A stretch of DNA of 27,372 bases from JALEGB01 sp038530925 (GTDB lineage: Bacteria > Pseudomonadota > Alphaproteobacteria > Rhodobacterales > Rhodobacteraceae). Under the pieces are notes generated by a model. It saw only the letters and a program-made list of their open reading frames with translations. It was not told where the DNA came from and did not search any database. The DNA lies in assembly GCA_038530925.1 (NCBI GenBank), contig JBCBCG010000026.1, positions 1-27,372 of the forward strand, read 5' to 3'. Numbering within the stretch: the first letter of the stretch is position 1; each line of letters starts with the position of its first letter. The translations under genes and the position numbers were made by a program. Below, piece after piece: positions 22,404-27,372 of this stretch.

Positions 22404-23837
22404 TCATGCGCCGGCGGTCGCGGCTTGGCGCGGTGTGGCGCAGGCTTCGTCGATCACCATGGGCCGTTTGCCGGCGGGGCTGACGCTGAGACTGTCGACT
22501 CTCTCCAGCGGCGTTTCACCTAACGCGGGGTCGAGCCGGCCGAGCCGCGCGCGCAGCGCGTCGCGCGCCGCGTCAGGCAAAGGCGCCGGCGCCTCGTAGC
22601 GCAGGCGCCGCGCGCGGCCGTCCGGCCCGCGGAGAATTTGAAACGCGGCCAGATCCGGCAGATCGCGCAGCGCATGGGTGAGCGCCTCGGAATGGAGCGG
22701 CGCGCCCGCCGCCGTCAGCACCGCGTCGTTCGAGCGCCCGATCAGCCCGTCGAGCCGGGCGAGCCCGCCCTGCGCCGCGGCGTCCATTCCTTCAGCGGTG
22801 GGCCGGACCGCGTCGCCGATCGCGTAGCGGATCAACGGCGCCGCGCGCGGGTAGAGGCTGGTGACGAGGAGCTCTCGGGCGCCGCCCGGCGCAAGCTCGG
22901 GCCCGAGCTCCAAGCGATGATGGCGCGCGAACACTTCAAAGCCGCCCGCAGGCGCGCCATCCGCCTCACGCCGCGGCGGCTCATGGGCGAGGGGCCCGGT
23001 CTCCATCGCGCCGTACTCCATCGCCACGGGACAGCCGAACAGCGCTTCGATCCGCGCGCGGCTTTCCGGGCGCGGGAACGCCTCCGCGGTGGCGATCACC
23101 GCTTTCAGCTCCAGCGCGCGGATCGCCTCCGCCGCCGCGGCGTTGGCGCGGGCGAAGCGGTCGAGCGCGCCGGAATAGCCGATCACATAAGCCGCGCCGC
23201 TCCGCAGCAGCGCCGCGCCGCCGGCGCGGAGCGCCTCGTCGCTGAGATCATAGGCGCTCCAGCGCGTGTAGCCGAGCGCCTGGTCCGCCGCGATCCGCCG
23301 CCACCGCGCCGCCGCGCCGCGCCAGCCGGTCCCGAAGAGATGCGCGTGGCCCCAGAGCAGGAAGAGACGATCGCCCGGATCGACGCCGAGCCGTCGGCGC
23401 GCCGTCCAATGATCCCGCGCGGCGATGCGCGGCTCCTCGCCAAACATCGGAAAGCGCAAGGGCTCCGCCGTCGCGCCGCCGGTCGCGCGCCACGTCGCCC
23501 GTTCCGTGGCGCCGGGCTCGTCGCTCTGCGGCGCCGAGAACAAGGCGCGGAGATCGGCTTTGCGCTGGATCGGCGCGCTTGCGGCGATCTCGTCCCAACT
23601 CCCAAAGCGCGTCGGCAGCCCCGTTTGATCGCGCCAGCGCCGCGCCCAGGGCGAGCGGCGGAGGCTCTGCGCCCAAGCGGCGTTGAAGCGCGCGAGCTGC
23701 GCGGCGTCGAGATCGTCGTCGGCCGCGTGACGCTCCGCGGCGAAACGCGCCTCCGCCGCGTCCGCCTCGCGCCGAAGGCGCGCGGCGCGCCAGCGCGCCA
23801 GCGGCGCGCCGCGCCGATGCGCCGCTCGCGCGCTCAT
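22404..23837 (-). CDS. CapK/PaaK-like adenylate-forming enzyme
   Basis: A 477-residue protein of the phenylacetate-CoA ligase-like (CapK) branch of the AMP-forming superfamily. It shows a degenerate ATP loop (RATGGATAEPLRFP instead of SGTTG-type), then WGHAHLFGTGWRG, YVIGYSGALDRFA, the adenine-site-like EYGAMETGPLAHE, LIRYAIGDAV, and the hinge-like GRSNDAVLTAAGAPLHSEAL. The C-terminal small domain has VSPAGKRPMV, whose Lys fits the A10 catalytic lysine position. Such enzymes activate a carboxylic acid as an acyl-adenylate. CapK relatives occur in capsule loci, but their substrates are mostly unknown. The ATG at 23837 (AGGAG upstream) overlaps the preceding stop by 4 bases. The first ~70 residues are Arg/Ala-rich. 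Confidence 0.85.
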   Translation of the reverse strand: MSARAAHRRGAPLARWRAARLRREADAAEARFAAERHAADDDLDAAQLARFNAAWAQSLRRSPWARRWRDQTGLPTRFGSWDEIAASAPIQRKADLRALFSAPQSDEPGATERATWRATGGATAEPLRFPMFGEEPRIAARDHWTARRRLGVDPGDRLFLLWGHAHLFGTGWRGAAARWRRIAADQALGYTRWSAYDLSDEALRAGGAALLRSGAAYVIGYSGALDRFARANAAAAEAIRALELKAVIATAEAFPRPESRARIEALFGCPVAMEYGAMETGPLAHEPPRREADGAPAGGFEVFARHHRLELGPELAPGGARELLVTSLYPRAAPLIRYAIGDAVRPTAEGMDAAAQGGLARLDGLIGRSNDAVLTAAGAPLHSEALTHALRDLPDLAAFQILRGPDGRARRLRYEAPAPLPDAARDALRARLGRLDPALGETPLERVDSLSVSPAGKRPMVIDEACATPRQAATAGA

Positions 23838-25090
23838 CCGCGGCTCTCCTGAGCGGCGGCGAACGCTGGCGCACGCGGCGCCGCGGCGGGCGCCGGCGCG
23901 CCGTCCAACAACGGTCCGAGATGCTCCATCAGCCGCGCGCGATGCGCCGCGGCGCTGAAGCGCTCCTGCAGCCGTCGCCAGCCCGCGGCGCCGAGCCGCG
24001 CGGCGCGGGCGGGATCAGCGAGGAGCTGCGACAGAGCAGCGACGAGCGCCTCGCGCCGCACCGGCTGGTCGATCAGAACGCCGGTCTCGCCGTCGACGAC
24101 CACCTCCGCCCCGCCATCTCCGCGGCAGGCGAGGCACGGCTTGGCGCGGTTCATCGCCTCGAGGAACACCAAACCGAAGCCTTCCTGACGGCTCGGCATC
24201 GCGAACGCATGCGCCGCTTGATAAAGCCGCTCGAGCATCGGGCGCGGCGCGCGTCCAGTGAGGAAGAGGGCGCCGGCCGCATCGCTCGCCGCGGCGTCGG
24301 CGCGCAGCCGCGCCTCGTCCGAACCGCCGCCCGCCAGCACGAGTTGCGCGCCCGGATGCGCCGCCAGGAGGCTCGGCATCGCATCGATCATCTCGGCCTG
24401 GCCTTTTTCGCCCTCGCCGGCGTCCATGCGCCCGACCAAGAGCAGCATTCGCGCGCCGATCGGCCGATCCGCGCCATCCGCCGCGCGCAAGCTCAGCCCC
24501 GACCGCGCCGCGGCGCTTTCCGCCTCGGATGGCGGATAGGCGGTCGCCGCGCTGTGCGGCGGCAAGCCGAGCGGACAGGCGCGCCCGATCCGCGCCGCGC
24601 GCTCGGGCGACAACGCCGCGCCAAGCGCGGCGCGCATCGCGCGCAGCGTGTGGTCGGAGTTGGTGAGCACGATATCGGCCGCGGCGAGGCTCGCGGCGCT
24701 CCGTCGGCGCAAGGCGCGTCCGACTTCAGAGCCATGACCGATCACGGCGATGCGCGGCCGACGGCTCGGCGCCAGCGCCAAAAGCGGCGCGGCGAGATGC
24801 GCATGGTCGAACGCCATCATGCGCGCGCGCGGCGCGGCCCTGAGCGCGGCGAGGGCGAAGCGGAGCGTGGCGCCGCGAAAGGCGCGCACCGCCGCGCCGG
24901 GCGCGAGCCGCGCCGCATCCTCCGGCGCGTCATGCAAGCTCAGGATCTCAAGCGCCGCGCCGCGCCGCCGCGCCAACGCCGCCATGGCCGCGCGCAGGCA
25001 GGCGTTGGACGCCGCGACGCCGCCCCGCGCGCCATCGAGGCTGGTGACGCAGAGCGTCAGCGGCCTGGGGTCTCCGCCCGCTTCGCTCAC
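23834..25090 (-). CDS. Family 4 glycosyltransferase (second)
   Basis: A 418-residue GT-B-fold transferase. The N-terminal domain has LCVTSLDGARGGVAASN, AVIGHGSEVGRALRR and ADIVLTNSDHTLRAM. The C-terminal domain has LLLVGRMDAGEGEKGQAEMIDA, QLVLAGGGSDEARL and the EX7E motif in SRQEGFGLVFLEAMNRAKPCLACRGDGGAEVV. I start at a GTG at 25090 (VSEAGGDPRPLTLC) with GGAG 7 bases upstream. GTGA overlaps the polymerase stop by 4 bases. A longer open frame that extends into the polymerase gene has no glycosyltransferase sequence. The C-terminal tail is Ala/Pro-rich. The donor sugar is unknown. Confidence 0.92.
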   Translation of the reverse strand: MSEAGGDPRPLTLCVTSLDGARGGVAASNACLRAAMAALARRRGAALEILSLHDAPEDAARLAPGAAVRAFRGATLRFALAALRAAPRARMMAFDHAHLAAPLLALAPSRRPRIAVIGHGSEVGRALRRRSAASLAAADIVLTNSDHTLRAMRAALGAALSPERAARIGRACPLGLPPHSAATAYPPSEAESAAARSGLSLRAADGADRPIGARMLLLVGRMDAGEGEKGQAEMIDAMPSLLAAHPGAQLVLAGGGSDEARLRADAAASDAAGALFLTGRAPRPMLERLYQAAHAFAMPSRQEGFGLVFLEAMNRAKPCLACRGDGGAEVVVDGETGVLIDQPVRREALVAALSQLLADPARAARLGAAGWRRLQERFSAAAHRARLMEHLGPLLDGAPAPAAAPRAPAFAAAQESRG

Positions 25091-26661
25091 GGCGTTGCTC
25101 CGCCGGCCAGCGCGTGCGGCGCCCCAGGCGCGTCGCCGCCCCGGCCGCGATGGGTCACAAGGGTGATCAGCGGGCGGCGCACGATGAAAATCACCGCCGC
25201 TGCGATTATGGTGCGCTGCAGCATGCCCGGCAGCAATTTGATGAAGCTGCCTTCGATCGCCATCATCGACTCGGTCAAAAGCCCGGCCATCAGCGCGAAC
25301 ATGATCTCTCGGTTTCGCGCGACCCAAGCGAACACGGCGATGCAGAACGCGCCGACGAAGCCGTAAACGATCGACATCACAACAATGCCTGGCGCGCCGA
25401 AATCGATATAGAACTCCGCCGGATAGCCGAGGCCGATCGACGTGCCGCTCTCCGCGCCGGCCACTTGAACGCCCGCATATTCGCGGACGAGCCAGCTGTC
25501 GCTGCCGATATTCTTCTTTTCTGGAAACAGGATCCGCGGCGTCATCGCATTGTAAAGCGTCAGGTTCAAAAGCGCGCCGTCTTCATGATCGACGACGCCC
25601 GGCACGCGCTCGATCACATAGGCGAAATAGAGCGTGCCGCTGGAGAAGCGGGCGGCCATCGCTTCGACCGTCGGCTCGATCTCGAGATCGTCGAGGCTTT
25701 CGGTCGCCACGTCGAAGAAGTGGCCCATCCGCTCGATCGGCGCAAATTCGGCCGCTTGTTCGGTCCAGACGATCCCGCGCCAAGCCTCTTTCAGCCCGCC
25801 CGTCCAGATCAAGCCGCTGAGCAGCACCAGCACCGTCATCAGCGCGCCGATGAAAATGGTCAGGCGGTTGATCGCCCGCTGACGCCTCGTTCGGATCCAC
25901 GGCTTCCAATACATCGCCGCCGAAACGAGCACGATGAGCATGATCTCTTTGAAGCCGCTAAAGCCGGTCAGCAGCTCGGGCAGCATCACGATCGCGGTGC
26001 CCGCCGCGGCGTAGCCATAACCTTCGCGGCGACGCAGACAGACCAGCAGAAGAATGAAATACGCCACGAAACGCAGCGCCAGCGCGTTGGTGATGATATG
26101 CGCGGCGCCGAACCAGATTTGCTTCGGCAGGATGTCGAAGACGAAATTCACCGAAAAAAGTACTGCCGTCAGAAAGAACAGGCGTTCGATGCTGTAATTG
26201 ACGTCGCGCGCGCGCATCGAGGCGTCGACGGCGCCTTTCAGCACCGTCAAGCCGATGCGAAATCCAATCAAAATTCCAAAAAGCGCGACGAAGGAATTAC
26301 TGACCGACCAATCGATGAAGGTCGAGTGGCCGCCGCCTTGAAAATAGCCGTAGAGAGTGTAGAAATAAGCGCCTGCGCTGATGGCGATCGCTTGGTAGGT
26401 TAGGATCGCGGGCAGCACCGGCATCATGTCTTCGCGCCACGAAAAGCCGATTAGGGCGAAGATGGCCATCACGATCGCGCCCGCCAGCGCGTCGAGCAGC
26501 ACCAGACCGGTCGCAGCGCCTAGGATCGCGCCATAGACGAGCAAGGTCGGCGCGAGGCGGTAACGTCCGCTGGAGGACGCCGCCGACGCGGCGCCGAACG
26601 TCGGCCCGCCGCGCCAGCCATGGCGCGCGCGGGCGGCGGCTTGGGTCGCGGCGAGGCTCAT
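25087..26661 (-). CDS. Multi-pass membrane protein, probable O-antigen/EPS polymerase (Wzy-like)
   Basis: A 524-residue inner-membrane protein with about ten or more predicted spans (for example LLVYGAILGAATGLVLLDALAGAIVMAIFALIGF, read as two; LFFLTAVLFSVNFVFDIL; VAYFILLLVCL; IMLIVLVSAAMYW; IVVMSIVYGFVGAFCIAVFAWVA). A large hydrophilic loop at about 285-415 contains ALLNLTLYNAMTPRILFPEKK and SIGLGYPAEFYIDFGAPG. Many spans, one large loop and position among glycosyltransferases fit a Wzy-type polymerase, but there is no strict family motif. A ligase or another EPS membrane protein is possible. The ATG at 26661 overlaps the upstream methyltransferase stop by 4 bases. Confidence 0.82.
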   Translation of the reverse strand: MSLAATQAAARARHGWRGGPTFGAASAASSSGRYRLAPTLLVYGAILGAATGLVLLDALAGAIVMAIFALIGFSWREDMMPVLPAILTYQAIAISAGAYFYTLYGYFQGGGHSTFIDWSVSNSFVALFGILIGFRIGLTVLKGAVDASMRARDVNYSIERLFFLTAVLFSVNFVFDILPKQIWFGAAHIITNALALRFVAYFILLLVCLRRREGYGYAAAGTAIVMLPELLTGFSGFKEIMLIVLVSAAMYWKPWIRTRRQRAINRLTIFIGALMTVLVLLSGLIWTGGLKEAWRGIVWTEQAAEFAPIERMGHFFDVATESLDDLEIEPTVEAMAARFSSGTLYFAYVIERVPGVVDHEDGALLNLTLYNAMTPRILFPEKKNIGSDSWLVREYAGVQVAGAESGTSIGLGYPAEFYIDFGAPGIVVMSIVYGFVGAFCIAVFAWVARNREIMFALMAGLLTESMMAIEGSFIKLLPGMLQRTIIAAAVIFIVRRPLITLVTHRGRGGDAPGAPHALAGGATP

Positions 26662-27359
26662 GACGCGCCTTTCTTCGGTTTCGAGGCGATGGCGAGCATT
26701 TGGCCGAACCCATCCGGCGCGGCGCTCTCGCGCAGGAAGGGATTGAAGCCGCGCCGCCCGGCCCATTTCAGCGCCCGCCAGCCGAGCTTGGTGCGGTAGA
26801 GCCGGCTCCAGAGAAGCGGCCAGGCGAAGCGGAGCGTCACCTCGCCGAAGGCGGCGCCGATCTCCTCGATCAGTTCGTCCGGCGCGTATTCGCGCTCATG
26901 GCGCGGATCCCAGACTCGGTGCGCCACGCGGCGCGGCGTCGTGATCAGCGCCGCGCCGCCTGGCCGCAGCACGCGCGCGATCTCCCGCAGCGCCGGCGCC
27001 GGCGCCGGCAGATGCTCGATCACATCGGCCATCATCGCGATGTCGAAGCTCTCATTCGCGAACGGCAGGGCGCAGGCGTCGGCCTCCAGGATCGTCACAT
27101 TGCGCCGCTCAGCGAGCATGCGGCGGGCGAGGGCGACGCCCGCTTTGTCCGCCTCGATCGCCGCGACGCTGCGGCAGCGCGCGGCGGCGAGGCCGGTCAG
27201 ATAGCCGTCGCCCGCGCCGATATCGACGACGTCGCCGCCGGTTAGGCGCCGTGCGATCATCTGATAGCGCGCGGCGAGCGGCGGGTTGAACGCGGCGTCC
27301 AAAGGATCGCATTCGCGCCAATGATAGGCGCCCATCGCCGCGTATTTGTCGAAGGCCAC
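26658..27359 (-). CDS. Class I SAM-dependent methyltransferase, start possibly outside window
   Basis: A protein of at least 233 residues of the UbiE/Methyltransf_11 type. Motif I is VVDIGAGDGYLTG, then AAIEADKAGVALAR, ILEADACALPF, SFDIAMMADVIEHLPAP and LREIARVLRPGGAALITTP. The C-terminal part (HEREYAPDELIEEIG, YRTKLGWRALKW) resembles methyltransferases found with glycosyltransferases. The GTG at 27359 is the first start in the window, but the frame stays open through the last bases, so the true start may lie upstream. It is the first visible gene of the overlapping minus-strand operon; methylation of a sugar or lipid-linked intermediate is inferred. Confidence 0.87.
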   Translation of the reverse strand: MAFDKYAAMGAYHWRECDPLDAAFNPPLAARYQMIARRLTGGDVVDIGAGDGYLTGLAAARCRSVAAIEADKAGVALARRMLAERRNVTILEADACALPFANESFDIAMMADVIEHLPAPAPALREIARVLRPGGAALITTPRRVAHRVWDPRHEREYAPDELIEEIGAAFGEVTLRFAWPLLWSRLYRTKLGWRALKWAGRRGFNPFLRESAAPDGFGQMLAIASKPKKGAS

Positions 27360-27372
27360 CGGCGCGGGCGCG

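Noticed and set aside
22638..23852. 404-codon plus-strand open frame opposite the CapK-like gene
   Set aside because: Composition shadow, Arg-rich without domain pattern; the opposite strand has recognisable adenylate-forming motifs and an ATGA overlap.
23921..25366. 481-codon plus-strand open frame opposite the GT4 and polymerase genes
   Set aside because: Arg/Ala/His-rich antisense reading with no motif or ribosome site; the minus strand holds a clear GT4. Long antisense frames are expected at this GC.
25114..26403. 429-codon plus-strand open frame opposite the polymerase gene
   Set aside because: His/Arg/Asp-rich antisense of a membrane protein; no motif.

Overview
The window is GC-rich (high 60s percent by eye, with strong GC-ending codon use). 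It looks like a chromosomal segment of an alphaproteobacterium; that placement is an inference from gene content and codon style, not from a marker gene. There are 21 protein-coding genes I can support, no rRNA or tRNA, no CRISPR array and no insertion sequence.

Region 1 (1-8.6 kb) is a mixed metabolic stretch. On the minus strand it has a 3'-truncated ALDH7-type aldehyde dehydrogenase, a small AT-rich secreted protein and a solitary acetolactate-synthase-like ThDP enzyme. On the plus strand follow a secreted protein of unknown function and a glutathione S-transferase-like protein. Back on the minus strand are a TIR-domain protein and a glutaryl-CoA dehydrogenase. ALDH7 (aminoadipate semialdehyde oxidation) and glutaryl-CoA dehydrogenase both belong to lysine catabolism. 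The secreted-protein gene at 1.75-2.3 kb and the TIR gene at 6.2-7.2 kb are clearly AT-richer than their neighbours and look like acquired cargo.

Region 2 (8.8-18.6 kb) is the core of an exopolysaccharide (EPS) synthesis and export locus. On the minus strand, reading from 12.9 kb down to 8.8 kb, are a monotopic phosphoglycosyl transferase with a long disordered N-terminus, a membrane-anchored SH3-domain protein, an outer-membrane beta-barrel and a Wza-like export protein, closed by a clear intrinsic terminator. Divergently, from a 22-bp gap, run a PPP-type metallophosphatase with a long low-complexity N-terminus, a Wzz/Wzc-type tyrosine autokinase with a Tyr-rich tail and a NodU/CmcH-type carbamoyltransferase. 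A small secreted protein follows.

Region 3 (19.3-27.4 kb) is a compact minus-strand operon with overlapping genes. It encodes a methyltransferase (at the window edge), a multi-pass Wzy-like polymerase, a GT4 glycosyltransferase, a CapK/PaaK-like adenylate-forming enzyme, a second methyltransferase, another GT4 and a GT2. Together regions 2 and 3 could initiate a glycan on a lipid carrier, extend, decorate (methyl, carbamoyl and perhaps an acyl group) and polymerise it, and export it under kinase/phosphatase control. No flippase (Wzx) is visible, so it is probably outside the window.

The most interesting points are the TIR plus beta-sandwich gene on its AT-rich island, the pairing of a PPP phosphatase with the tyrosine kinase, and the two long disordered N-terminal extensions facing each other across the 22-bp divergent gap.
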